In this document: positions 1-11,234 of the stretch, one piece after another
How the letters are laid out: every line of letters starts with the position of its first letter
Numbering within the stretch: the first letter of the stretch is position 1
Source of the DNA: Angiostrongylus vasorum
Lineage: Eukaryota > Nematoda > Chromadorea > Rhabditida > Metastrongylidae
DNA: 64,000 nucleotides
Assembly (NCBI GenBank): GCA_018806985.1
Contig: JADANN010000375.1
Location: 1,426,001 to 1,490,000 of the forward strand
Reading direction: 5' to 3'
Notes under the pieces: generated by a model
Databases searched by the model: none
Told to the model about the DNA's origin: nothing
What the model saw: only the letters and a program-made list of their open reading frames with translations
Position numbers and translations under genes: made by a program

Positions 1-195
1 AAAGATAGCGTTCTTGTGCTTTTATCATGACCGTTGGAGATTGTATCGAATAGTAGAAGCTTATCTGTTCGGTGTAGTTTAGTACTGCCAAAGCGACGGC
101 GACCGTAGCGGTCGCGAGTGTTCTCGTTCGGCCGTTCGTTCGCCCTTACTGACTCACTACGCCGTGTGGGAGAATCGTCCTACTAACATTGTCAA
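1..195 (+). promoter_or_regulatory. 5' flank of the ABHD12-like gene
   Basis: This is the sequence upstream of the proposed start codon at 196. It is relatively GC-rich around 88-170, as expected for a 5' untranslated region. A candidate trans-splice or splice acceptor (GTAGTTTAG) ends near 86. No TATA box is evident. The boundary between promoter and untranslated leader cannot be placed from sequence alone. Confidence 0.3.
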
Positions 196-3100
196 ATGAC
201 TTTTATAGCAGGGTAAGTGCCATGCTTTTTTTCTTGTTTCAGTACTGGAAGTTTTATTCCAGCACCTGAATTCTGATAGTCTTTAGAGCTGTGCTTAACT
301 TTCAACTAGAATCGGCTTATTTCATCCGTGAAGACGTATACTTATGACTTTTTCAAGTTTTCCCACTGTAAAACCATTAGTCATAATCGCGTTTAAGGTC
401 GTAAGTATAAGGTTCTTTCGATTAGTCTGGTCCTTACTTGGGCATGTGGCATCACCCACATTCCCGCGGTTTTTCGCATTCTTTCGAATGACTTAGCCCA
501 TTAATGGCTTTTGTTTCCTTTTTTGTTTGATTTAGAATATCTGAAAGTCCACACGGAAAATCAGTAATCAAGACATCTTGTTTTGTTCCTGTTTCTGCAT
601 TTGAACACGCATCATTCCAGATGATTCCGGTCAAATTCCAAGTTTATTTCGAGATATTATGAGTTTAGAACTTCGTGAATAGAACTTATAAGCTTTCTAT
701 TAAATGTTTGTTGGTGTTAATTCACAGTTCCTTAGATGAGTCTATGGGACGTGTGTGGCGCAATGGTCGGAGGCGCCCTGCAATACACATGGGATCGATC
801 CCCGCTCCCCAGGCTCACCAAACCTTCTATCCCTCCGGTGTCGGCGAATTGGTACCAGCCTTGTCTGGGAGGATAGCAGCACTGACTCGGTACATCGGTA
901 GACCACCGCGAGTCGTTTTAAAGCCCAGATATGCATTCAGTCATCTCCAATGATGCTTAGTGAAGTCGAATGTATAGCGCATCGCTCAGGAATAGATCAA
1001 CGCTGAGAGCACTATTCTTATCCTTTAGACGAGTCTACTGAATTTCCCATTTTTTGTTATGAATGAGAAGAGGTGAATACACCTTTATTCTACTGTTCCT
1101 TTTTTTCTTCCTTTCTATTTCTCGAAGTACATTTTTTACGCAGTGCTCTACTTCAAAGGCTGAAATGTAGATAAGAGCTGAGCACCACTTATTTGCAAAG
1201 AAATTGAGCTGAAGTGCATTTTTATTTTCAGAATTCGATTAGAATCTTATCACTTTCTAGGTCAACTGTTTTTCAGTTCACTATTTCTGCTGTGCCAAAT
1301 CGTCACCTTCGTGGCCATATTTGCATTCCTGGTGTTTCCTTTGCTAGTGTTCTCCGTCCCGACTGTGATAGTGAAGATGTTCTTCCTGAATTTCAGTACG
1401 TTTCCATTGGTTTTTTTATAATTGTGTGTAGTTATTGCTCTTTAAAGAAACTCACTTGGCCGAGCAGCATGCTTTCTGGCCAGTTTTTCCCATTGCTTAG
1501 TTTAGGACCTTTTAGTGTCGTTCTTCTCAAAGAATTTGAAGAAGTTGCACTTAACTGTTAGTGTTCTACTAGACGAAATCAGCTTACGTGTACATATTTT
1601 GGGGACTGTACAAGAAGGTGGCACTTTGTTTTCCTGAAAGGGGAAAGTTTTTGCCCAGCTCCTGGGAATTGTGTAAATTGGCTTCGTGCTAACCCATTAA
1701 GCAGCGGTGTTTGAGTTTAAAGTAGTACCCAAGTAAATGTATCCGTTTACTGATAAGCACAGATTGTCACGAAACGAGATAGAAACCCGTAGTCGTTCTT
1801 GTGGTGTTCCCTCTCAACTCGATTCCACTCGGTTTGAGCAAGGGGGTCCAAATTCCCTCGAAAAACCTCTTCGGGCACTCGACTTGAATTATTGCCGCTC
1901 TGAAGCAAACGATGGCAGTGAAACGTTGGATACATAAGGGTTTTGCTCACATACTTGTGCAAACTTATCAGTGAACCAAGTTATTAATTTTGCAAGGGCG
2001 AAATTGAATGGAAGTCGTTTTTTGAAAGTTTTAAGACCTCCAAGATTTCGTTTATTTTCGAGTTCCCATGCCTATATTTGAGCTATTCATTCGAGGTGTA
2101 ATGCCCTACTATGTATTACATTCACTTGCAAAAAGGTGGTCGCTGTATTTTTGTAACTGCGGTCAATTAGTTCATTCCTTAGCAGATGTCGTTAATAGAA
2201 CCACTTGTACCTTTCCATGATAAATCAGTTAAGTTACGTTATTGACAAGTAATCGATAGCCCATTTAGGAAGAATGCCGTTGACGGATTATATGAATGTC
2301 TCAGCGAACGATGTGAGATCCATAGGAAGAGCATTTTATCTTCGTGGTGAGGAGGGAAATATAGGCGTTTGGTTGGTGTTCATTGTTAAGAAGCTGCCTT
2401 AAAGCTAGGAACTCACAGTGGTCTTTTGTCTATATTCCATTGCGTAAATGTATAGGCATGTGTTGCCGTTGTCACTATCATCAATGTATCGCGAGAAAGG
2501 TGTCCATCCAGCTGATGACGAAATGGAAACGTTGTTATCCGAGGAGAAATACCCGATCATTTTGTACTTACATGGAAATTCTTTCGATAGGTGTTTGTAT
2601 TCTTATTCTCTGCAGTTTTTTTTTTCCAATATTGGGAATGAAAAAATGTCTTGAAGGGCCATATCGCATCGGGTTCAATTGTACAATGTGCTAACCACGT
2701 TGGGTTATCATGTGGTCACATTTGACTATAGAGGTATTACGTTCTTGTTGACTTCTCCTCCTTCTGCTCCTGTCAGTAGATGAATTCGAACTGAAAATCC
2801 TAAGCATGCACTCTATCCTTCTTTAGGTTATGGTGACTCAGATGGATATCCAAGTGAACAAGGTTTGGTCAATGATAGCTTCTTGATCTATGACTACGTG
2901 AAAAATCTTTGCGTGAAAAATCTAGTCATCATTTGGGGTCATTCTATGGGAAGCGGGTGAGCTGTCTTTTTGTAAATTCCACCTTTTCGCCGCAGTTTTT
3001 CTGCTTTCTATTTCTTTTTTCATGTCTTCAGGGTAGCGACGAAGTTAGCTATGGATCTGTCTATAGATGGTCGACCACCTCATGGGCTTGTTCTGGAGTC

Positions 3101-4233
3101 ACCGTTTAACAATCTCCGAGACGTTATTATGAATCATCCGTTAAGCTTATCTGTACGATGGATGCCCGAAACTTTGGTTCAAAGACTAATAGTGCAACCG
3201 CTGAAGAATGTTGGCCTCATCATGAAAACTGATGAACGCATAGCTAAGTAAAAATACCACTTCTTTTGGCACACCGTATCAAGTGGATACTGCGATGCTG
3301 ATTCAGGCCAAACTTATCATTACTTCGATGCTTGGATGGCCCTTCTTCATTGGTTGCGCTGACTCCATCATAATTTCCGTTTTTTCGGAGTTTTGCTGGT
3401 TCAGCCATTGCGGTTCCCTAGAGTCCCGAGAACAGCCTGGCCTAAGCCTGCCCCAGGTCATCACCATCACAAGCAGTCGCAGCACTTGTGGATCAGAGGG
3501 AAATTTGCCACTATACGACTAATCTGATACCAGGACGGTGGTGGACCCTGATATTGGTTTACTCTTAGTCCCCTCGCTGTACATCGCAGCCCAACACCCA
3601 GGAACACATTCCAGTCACGATGAGGCGGTAAACCGTTGGGAGGAAACTCATTTAGCTTGTCTTTTTCATTCGTTTAGGTAACTGGTTGGTATGCCTTTGT
3701 TCCCGGCATAATCTGAACTAATGCACATATAGAAGTTGTATGGTGATAAATTTTGTGGCATAGAAGCACTTGTTGTTTTTCAGCGTTGATTGTCCAATAC
3801 TGATCTTACATGCTGCAGACGATCCGGTCATACCTGTAAAACTTGCCCGGAAACTTAGGGTGAGTAGTTAGTGAAGTATACTTTTTGACATGACATCTTT
3901 TCGTAAGTGGTGGATGTCAGTATTGTACAGTGCGTGTCCGTCATTCATACTGTAAGAGAAATTTCTAGAATGCGGGATTGGCTTCCTCTCGGGACATTAA
4001 ATATGTGGAATTCGAAGAAGAAAGGAATTACAGGCACAAATTTATTTATGTGGCCCCAGAACTGCGGAAAATTATCCCGTGGGTTGTGTTTATGGACAGG
4101 TTATCTTAGTGCGATTTTAGAAATTTTTTATAGTTTATGGAAATGTTCTGAGCAATTTCTGATCCACTGACAATGCGACAATTTCAGAGACTTCATTGCT
4201 CATTGCCGAGAAATGCAAAAGGTCTCTGTTTAG
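196..4233 (+). CDS. abhd12: ABHD12-like membrane-anchored alpha/beta hydrolase (10 exons)
   Basis: Ten exons join in phase: 196-212, 1277-1395, 2269-2371, 2456-2590, 2657-2733, 2827-2956, 3032-3247, 3784-3859, 3969-4078 and 4188-4233. They total 1029 nt, giving 342 residues plus TAG. Nearly all junctions have good GT/AG signals, such as TTTTTCAG before 3784 and GGTAAGT after 212. Residues 8-33 form one transmembrane segment. HGN (119-121) is the oxyanion motif, GHSMG holds the nucleophile Ser190, HAADDPV holds the acid (Asp278 or Asp279), and RHK holds His314. ABHD12 enzymes are ER-membrane lipases that hydrolyse lysophosphatidylserine. The order and spacing of motifs match that family; human ABHD12 is somewhat longer at the N terminus. 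The tiny first coding exon is the least certain part, chosen because its donor and phase fit. The donor after 2371 is weak (GTTGGT). Intron 1 holds a SINE and intron 7 a family B repeat. Confidence 0.87.
745..1027 (+). repeat. tRNA-derived SINE, family A (intronic)
   Basis: This is a full-length copy of the commonest repeat in the window. The head reads GGCGCAATGG (A-box-like) and, about 40 nt later, GGGATCGATCCCC (B-box-like), as in a tRNA gene with its internal RNA polymerase III promoter. The body contains the conserved blocks TTGGTACCAG, GGAGGATAGCAGCACTG and GATCAACGC, ending in a TATCCTTT tail. It sits in intron 1 of the ABHD12-like gene. Confidence 0.85.
3323..3644 (+). repeat. Family B SINE-like repeat in intron 7 of the ABHD12-like gene
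   Basis: The copy begins near GATGCTTGGATGGCCC and ends at CCGTTGGGAGGA. Its middle carries GTGGATCAGAGGGA and GGACGGTGGTGGA, shared by all family B copies. The 3' end can fold because CCAGTCACGATGAGGCGG is followed by AAACCGTTGGG. It is in sense orientation in the intron between exons 7 and 8. Confidence 0.8.
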
Positions 4234-4815
4234 TTCATCACGTTTTCCTTTCTCTTTAAGATATTACGGTATGTTGAACGAGTAAGGTTAAAGCTTCATT
4301 TTGTGTCGTCTGTTTGGCTTGACTATCCAGTCAGACTTCTTTTTTCATATCCTATCTGTTCGCTTTATGAGGAAATAGTCCAAGCATTATCATCGTGGTA
4401 TTGCACGTGATATGTCAAAACGAGTAAGATTTCACCGGTGGTGTTTCGGATTGCAACCATGTGATTCGTGTCATATGATTGCATACCCACTAGTCTAATA
4501 TGGTCTTCCTAGGTAATGTCAAAGTTAACTGTTTCTTTCTTAAATCCATATTCATAGATTCCGGTGGCTTGGTTACATTCCTTTCTGGTTTGGCCGGATT
4601 ACGTGGTACTGTTTACTATGATCTAGTCTCTCTTTCAATGTTTTGATAGCTTCTTATCATTCAAGAGTCTCATTGAAAGAATTTTTCCACTTTTCACTTA
4701 TGTGGTAATATTCGTTTTTGTGTATTACCTAATGATTTAATGTAATCACTTTAATAAATTTTATCCTGTGTTCGCCATTCTATTATGGAGAGGTTAACCT
4801 GGTATTTAATAAACA
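4234..4815 (+). other. 3' flank of the ABHD12-like gene
   Basis: No further coding exon was seen after the TAG at 4231-4233. The first AATAAA downstream is at 4753-4758, just before a SINE, and could be the polyadenylation signal. The distance of about 520 nt is long for a worm 3' UTR, so a variant signal nearer the stop is also possible. Confidence 0.3.
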
Positions 4816-4829
4816 TACCGTATCTGTAG

Positions 4830-5116
4830 GGCGCGTGTGACGCAGTGGTTGGAGGCGCCACTGCGACACACACGTGGAATCCACCCCCGCGCCCATGGCT
4901 CACCAAGCCTTCCATCCCTCCAGGGTCGGCAAATTGGTACCAGACTTGTCTTGGAGGATAGCAGCACTGGCTCGGTGCATTGGTAGGCCACCGCGAGTCG
5001 TTGTAAAGGCCAGATATGCATTCAATCACTTCCAAACGGTGCTTAATGAAGTCGAGTACATAGCGCATCCCTCAGGGATTTATCAACACCCACCCAGAGC
5101 TTTATCTTTTTTTTCC
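4830..5116 (+). repeat. SINE family A with target-site duplication
   Basis: This is a full-length plus-strand SINE A. The duplicated target TACCGTATCTGTAG lies at 4816-4829 and reappears with one change at 5117-5130. This shows insertion by target-primed retrotransposition. A minus-strand copy abuts the right duplication, making a tail-to-tail pair. Confidence 0.88.
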
Positions 5117-5130
5117 TACCGTATCTGCAG

Positions 5131-5400
5131 AAAAAAAAGCTCTCGGCGCTGATCAATCCCTGAGGGATGCGCCATGCATTCGACTTCATTAAGCATCGTT
5201 AGAGGTAACTGAATTCATATCTGGCCCATATAATGACTCGAGGTGATCTGCCGATGTATTGAGCTAGTTCTATTGTCCTCCCAGACAGGTCTGGTACTAA
5301 TTTGCCGCCCTTGGAAGGCTCGAGGGCATGGGGCGTGGAGGTCGATCCCATGTGTATTGAAGGACGCCTCCGACCACTACGCTACACGCGCCCATAGCGA
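5131..5400 (-). repeat. SINE family A, minus strand
   Basis: The reverse complement of the SINE body runs from GCTCTCGGCGCTGATCAATC to the tRNA-like head near 5385. It follows the plus-strand copy at 4830-5116, so transcripts through the pair could form a long hairpin. Confidence 0.82.
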
Positions 5401-5624
5401 ATTTGTGTTAACACAAATGATTGTAAAATATGGTGAATACGAGAATCTTTTTCACTGTTCAAAAAATTTCTTTATGGTATTAGTGATTAGCACAAGTGTT
5501 GTTGTCGAAAAATGAGACATAACGTATCCATGTATTAATTCCTTTCCATGGTTTGAGGCTTCATAGTGGATGTGTTCGACTGTGATCCACAACTTGGTTT
5601 CGTCCTACAGCACTTCTGTCTAGT

Positions 5625-8600
5625 ATGACATTTCCATCCGGAAACTCAGTGATAGATAAGGCAATGCCTTACCATTTTGTTTTTTGGATGGGATCTACTC
5701 GCAACGTGACAAGCGTTCTTCCGATGCGAGAACACAGGCGACTTCCTATGGTGAGAACTTGTAGATGTCTCAGTGCATTATAGGTTGCTTGGGACATCAG
5801 ACAAGAAATCTTGCTGAGCTAGCAGCATAATAGAAGGCTGGGACACATACTCTGTTCCGTGGGATTGTTATGAAGATGCATTTTTTAAAGTACTCAAGTA
5901 CTAATGGCTACATTTTATTACCGTTTGCTATGAATTTTCGGTGAAGCTTCTTCGATTTGTAAGCTTACGCCGCCGCCATCGCTTTTAAGATTAACATTGG
6001 AAAGATAAGGCTTTGCAGTTTTCGGAATCGAAATTTCATCATCGCCAGGACAAAATGAGCAGGAAACAACACCCTTGGTCACAGCTGTATAAATTCTGAA
6101 GCGGTGAAGATATATAACGGTAACGAATTCCCAGAAAATTACAACATTACAACCAATGATCTTCGGGGAAATAAGGTAATGCTAAGAGATTTGTGTTTTC
6201 TATTTCACCAATAACATTGCACTTCGCTACTATATAAGTGGGAGTTCGTCCAGTGCGCTTAAGTGGATTGCACTGGTGAGAACACCTCGATCCCGTCCCG
6301 CAAAAAAGTAGTCTCACAAAATGACAATCTGAAAAGATCCCTGACATCTATAAAGTGTTGCCAACATGTTAGAGATAAAGAGAGTTTGGAAGCAGAAGAT
6401 TCCTCCCAAACTTTGGATGGGCACAGTATTGAGGTCGACTGGTGGGAATGTGTGGCCACAGTAGATATGGTGGCTGTGATGTAGTGGGCTAAAAAAATTG
6501 TTCCAATCGTTAACACTACGTATTTTATCTGCTTACCATTTACATGGGTGTGTATGGAGCAGTGGTCGGAGGCGCTCTGCAACACACGTGGAATCGATCC
6601 AGCGCCCATGACCCACCAAGCCCCCCCCCCATCCCTCCGTGGTCGGCAAATTGGTACCAGACTTGTCTGGGATATGCATTCAATCACCTCCAAACGATGC
6701 TTAATGAAGTTGAATGCATGGCGCATCCCTCAGGTATTTATCAACGCCGAGAGCTTTATCCTTTTTTTATTATCCTTACCATTTACATGGGTATTCCTAG
6801 TGTGTGGAATAGATTTTTAAAAAACATAAAATTTGCCTGTTCGAGATCGGCGATTCGATCAGGATCTGAAAGATTACCATATTTGAGCGATGATGTTGTT
6901 TGTCTTGACGAGTTTGACCGTAAATAAATCGTCCTTGGATTTTGACGACACATTTAACTGCTGTTGGAACAATTCTCACAGAAATGAGAGACCTTGAAAA
7001 CGTTCATTATGAATTCCTAAGTAGTTGACTTCGATCAAATACTTCTGCATAACACTTTCATTACAAGAGTACAGTGGAGATGAACATCCACTCCTATTCA
7101 AACACCAGCAATGAGCTCGAGAAACATTTATCTGTACCTCGTGGAATTTGGGAGCAATAGTAACGATATTTCAAAACCGACTTTGCTTTAACCTCGGTAT
7201 GACTAATCAATATGTATTCTTTCTTTGATAAGCTTATACGAGGTTGATAACACTGTTTTTTTTTGGCTAACGTCTGAACAGTATCGTCTTCTTCATAGCC
7301 GATGATCCGAGTCGATGGTTCACAGTTGTTCGTCGAATCGAGATGAGATCGAATTCGAGAGAGATGCCGCACTGAGGAAGACCGGGCTCGATGTACGACG
7401 AAGGCGCCACCTAGAGAACACGAACAATTTTGGACTACCGACGCGGATGGTCGGCTGTGGTGAAGACGATACCGTCAAAACGTTAGCCAAAAATAAACAA
7501 TGTTGTCAACTTCGTGTGAGCTTATTAAAGAAAAGAATACATATTGGGAACAGTTGTTTTACATGTATTGGTTACACTGTAGCTTAACAGATCTTTCGAT
7601 AACAACGGTAATGAAATCAGTGTCTAAGCGGAAGGACTTCAAAAGAATGTTACTCAATCTTCACTCTATGTCCTGATGTCGCTCATCGATATATCTATTC
7701 CCTAAAATTTTTCTAAGCTTCCTATTCTTAGGTAAAGAATTGACTTCAAAGAGTTTATAGGGAGTTTTAAATTAGACGTCCTATTATTCTATCCTGGTAA
7801 AGTGCTCGTATATGCAGTTATTGGAATCATTTCAGTTGTTGTTAATGTACCGAAAGGACACCACCCAAAGGGAGTGCTATAGTTTTTAAGGAATCAGTGA
7901 ACATAATCTTTTTTAAAGGTTTATAGATCTCATGGAGTGCTATACGTAACACTTCCTGCTCACTAGTTGTCGTACAAATGTACCGACTAAGTTCTCATCT
8001 CTCCGGGGTCGGGAAATTAGTACCAGACTTCTCTGAGACGAACTCACTCCTTCTAATACGCGTGGCTACTCCTTAGCATGGCTATATCAGGATTCCAGGA
8101 AGAATCGACATAAGCAGCATTCAACGACGTTCATAAGCAAGATGAGAAAATCTCTAGGCAATTGCCGAAACTACACGCAGAAAAAAGTTCGAAGAATTTC
8201 ATGGACGTTGAATGCGATGAAACGAATCAAATGCAAGAACTACTGGGATTCGTACATCATGACATGTTGGTATGATGTGGAGTCTTGTAATAAAATACTT
8301 GGTTACTTGGATGGCCCGTTATCACTGGTTGTACGGGCCCCAGCATAATTTTCATCTTTTTGGAGTTTTGCTGGTTTAGCCATTGTGGTTCCCTGGAATC
8401 TCTAAGTCAGCCAGGCCAGAGTCTGTCCCACGTCGTCACCACCACAAGCAGTCCAAGGAGTTTTTCATTATGGTACGTAGAGTTTTATCAGTGGTGTACA
8501 CTTCGTTCGATGATGTCGTAGCTTCCCTCATCATCTCCCCAAAAAGATCGTCATCAGAATTCTTTCGTACTATGTGCTCTACAATGACCCCCAAAACTTG

Positions 8601-10100
8601 TTTGCTTTTCCATATATGTCCTTACCAATACTGTCTTAATGGGAGATCTTTCTAGAGCAAGAAGTTAAGATCCTCTATTTTCGTTTTCATTCGGTGATTC
8701 ACACTCACGGGAAGGTTTTCGAGCTTTTCCGTGGAATGTAGAATGCTATGAATAACTTACCAAGGTTACCTGTAATAGACAAGGTGCTAATTTATTGGAG
8801 GTAGCTCATTATCCATCTCTTATGTATGTCCAGTCTTCTGGTCGTAGGCTTTTGACCAAACTGATGTCTATGCATGCGCAAGCACACAAGCATGATTCTA
8901 CACAGGAACAAGGAGTCCGTCATCCGAACCCATCTCTATCTCAGAGCAGGATGATGGGAATGTTTGGCTCTTGGTTGTATGCTCGCTACTATCCAGACGT
9001 GCCACATACCCATGCGACTAATCGGCAGGTAATCTTTAACAACGCTTTATAGATAAGGCGTAAAGGATAAAACTTTTCGGAGTTGTTCAGTGCCTGAAGG
9101 ATGCCCTGTACATTCTACTTCGTTAGACGTCAAAGAGGTATTTGAAGGGACCTTTCCTCTACACAATTAATTCTATGGTCCCATCGATCTATGAAGTCAG
9201 TGTTTTTATCTTCAAAAACAAATTTGCTACCAATTTGCCAACTATAGAGTGATGAGGGACTCGGTTTGTCAGGCGAGGGGTCGAATGAAGAGCCTTGTTC
9301 CTGTTGCAGGGCACCTTTAGCCATTGCGGCAGCTACTTAAGAGGTACTTATGAGTTTCTGTAGAGGAAATTTTGTTTGGATTGTTTTAGATACTAATGTT
9401 AGGGCTATAATCTATGAACTAATTTCCATAATGGAAATCTTTAAAGGATAAGAAGTATAGGAAAATAACTTTGGTCGATTTTTTCAAAAAGCAATGCAAA
9501 CTCTGAACAAGAAAACGTAACTTTGGTAGAAATGGAAAAAAAATCGGTTCTCTGTGTATTTTTAGGCCCTATATTCTTCTGAATATAGAAAATAAATAGC
9601 ACTTTAGTTCAGAAGTGTGGTGTCGACAAAACGATAAGTTTGTCTACACTATTTCATGAGGGAATATCTGTTTGCTCACATGCCAAAGAACACAGTTGTT
9701 ACCTCTGTAGCACTTGAAATCTTTCTTCTTTTCTCTTCTCCAAGGACATCTATACACGTTCTGTTCTTCAAGTTTGATAAGAAATTTGTTTCTCTTCTTT
9801 GGCTTATTAGATTGAATCCTACAGTTTCCTTTGCTTGTTAAAAACCGGCTTTTGGAAGTTGAGCTGTTCTTCTTCTAATAGTTTGTTCGATTCATAAGCT
9901 TTAGATGAACTTGTTGTCAAAGCCACTTTATTGTGACTAACATTTTCGCCTTTTCATCTCTTTAGAGCTTCAATGGTGCGAATCGAATGTCTACAGTAGA
10001 TTTTTTGCGTTATGTGCCTCCACATTTCGAACCCAGTGAAGTAGAACACCGCACGAACAACGTAGCCTCACAGTACCATTCTATGAAGAACGGTTCGTGA
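5625..10100 (+). CDS. Multi-exon gene of unknown function (partial model)
   Basis: Six coding-like segments follow each other on the plus strand. They are 5625-5750 (ATG shortly after the acceptor CCTACAG, donor ATG|GTGAGA), 6019-6086, a segment ending at 6919 (start 6801, 6813 or 6846), 6982-7020, 8779-9028 (donor CAG|GTAATC) and 9966-10100 (acceptor CTCTTTAG, stop TGA). Phases agree at every junction except the gap 7021-8778. There, 7591-7669 or 7836-7873 could supply a linking exon. The product has no signal peptide or obvious membrane segment. It is rich in His, Arg, Ser and Met, with motifs such as MPYHFVFWMG near residue 14 and GSWLYARYYPDVPH in the fifth segment. It was not recognised as any known family. 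Introns hold SINE and family B copies. The segments could also belong to more than one gene. Confidence 0.45.
6550..6774 (+). repeat. SINE family A, internally deleted, with exact 18-bp duplication
   Basis: The copy lacks about 70 nt of the body, from the GAGGATAGCAGC block to the GGCCAG block. CTTACCATTTACATGGGT at 6532-6549 is repeated exactly at 6775-6792. The exact duplication means the insertion is recent. It lies in an intron of the unrecognised gene. Confidence 0.9.
7205..7545. repeat. Fold-back element made of two inverted Penelope-like termini
   Basis: The left arm (about 7205-7330) carries TTGGCTAACGT and GATGATCCGAGTCGA in one orientation. The right arm (about 7430-7545) carries AAAACGTTAGCCAA followed by GTTGTCAACTTCGTGTGAGC, the inverse of the left arm. 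Each arm holds the hammerhead-like segment found at other Penelope-like ends (7264-7300 minus and 7453-7488 plus). Confidence 0.55.
7994..8462 (+). repeat. Mosaic of repeat fragments
   Basis: 7994-8040 is a piece of SINE A body (CTCCGGGGTCGGGAAATTAG). 8195-8260 resembles the tail of SINE C (AACGAATCAAATGCAAGAAC). 8296-8462 is the 5' half of a family B repeat, truncated in the CCACAAGCAG block. This mosaic fills the unresolved intron region of the gene at 5625-10100. Confidence 0.55.
9060..9330 (-). repeat. Diverged SINE family A, minus strand
   Basis: The reverse complement retains the order of SINE A blocks: a B-box-like GGTCGAATGAAG near 9280, a Y-rich block ACCAATTTGCCAAC near 9232, and the 3' tail at 9060. 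Divergence is high and the middle is rearranged. Confidence 0.5.
9335..9960. other. AT-rich intronic stretch, nothing identified
   Basis: This stretch separates the fifth and sixth coding-like segments of the unrecognised gene. Short reading frames are present but lack splice context or protein character. No repeat family was recognised. Confidence 0.3.
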
Positions 10101-10378
10101 CACATTGTTCACAGACAGTCTAGCAATTTCGATTCGTCGGAGTCAGTTGGCATGGTTTTTTTGCCGTTTTTTCTTTTTCACTCAGTATTTTACACCGACT
10201 CGACAATGACCAACCCTCAGTTATTTTCGATTTCCAATGAGCTCTTACTTTTGATCGCCTGTAAGATTCTTCTATAGGTAATATCGGTAATGGAGTAGAA
10301 GCTGTCAGAATTGAGATCTACTTACAATATGTCTACGTCTTAGTATGAATACCAGTGTTGGAGCTTTCTAATATTTAA

Positions 10379-10666
10379 GTGGTCGCGTGTGGCGCAGTGG
10401 TCGGAGGTGCATTGTAACACATATGTGGAATCGATTCCCGCGCCCATGGCCCACCAAGCCTTCCATCCCTCCGGGGTCGACAGATTGGCACCAGATCTGT
10501 CCGAGAGGATAGCAGCACTGGCTCGATACATCGATAGGCCACCACCAACCATTGTAAAGGCCAGATATGCATTCAATCACCTCCAAACGATGCTTGATGA
10601 AGTCGAATGCATGGCGCATCCCTCAAGAATTGATCAACGCCGAGAGCTTTATCCTTTTATCCTTTA
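10379..10666 (+). repeat. SINE family A with exact 12-bp duplication
   Basis: This is a complete copy with head GGCGCAGTGGTCGGAGG and tail TTTATCCTTTTATCCTTTA. TCTAATATTTAA at 10367-10378 is repeated exactly at 10667-10678. It is one of the best copies for deriving a consensus. Confidence 0.92.
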
Positions 10667-10679
10667 TCTAATATTTAAA

Positions 10680-11230
10680 CGATACGCAAATGTTATTACT
10701 GAGACTCACATTCCAGGCTCTACTTTAGTGAACGCAACGGCCGAATGAATTTGTTGATAACGAGAAGTTTCTGTAACGTTTGAAAGGTCTTCGCACCTAC
10801 TGGTGCATTGACGATATGTATTGATTTTCCGTAATAGTTTGGTATATAGTAGGGCATGTGATTATCTTCTATTCAGTTCTCTTAATTTGCGTTAATCATC
10901 TCTTAACTTCAGTGAACTTCATTCAACTCCATTGCCAGTCAGACCCGCTAAGTAGGTGGTTCCACTCGACCCACTGTCTGAACAGTTTCACTTTTTTGCT
11001 GCATGAGTTCAATTGTTCGAACTGTTTCTGGGGAGAACATGGAGACAGGTGGATTGGCGGACTTTCCGCAGCTGATCTTCTTATTGACAACATCGATACT
11101 AATTTGGATGGAATTTCTTTGGAAAAAAAATTTTTTTGTATATCACAATTCAACGTCCTGAATTAAATGAAGTGATCCATTACTAGGAATGGTGGTTACC
11201 TTGCTCTTGCTTGTCGGATGTGTGTGGTAT
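10680..11230. other. Intergenic sequence with no clear gene
   Basis: Two overlapping frames stay open near 10920-11160 on opposite strands. One plus-strand frame starting at the ATG at 11039 encodes a hydrophobic stretch. Splice signals are poor, so no gene is called. Confidence 0.2.
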
Positions 11231-11234
11231 AAAG

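Noticed and set aside
675..953. Open frame of 92 codons at a SINE copy
   Set aside because: It lies entirely over SINE A sequence. The same peptide recurs at 4874, 10389, 14786, 29620 and 42764, so it is a repeat artefact and not a gene family.
11039..11166. Hydrophobic open frame that could encode a membrane segment
   Set aside because: The overlapping opposite-strand frame is equally open, and splice signals are poor. Pyrimidine-rich DNA readily gives hydrophobic peptides.
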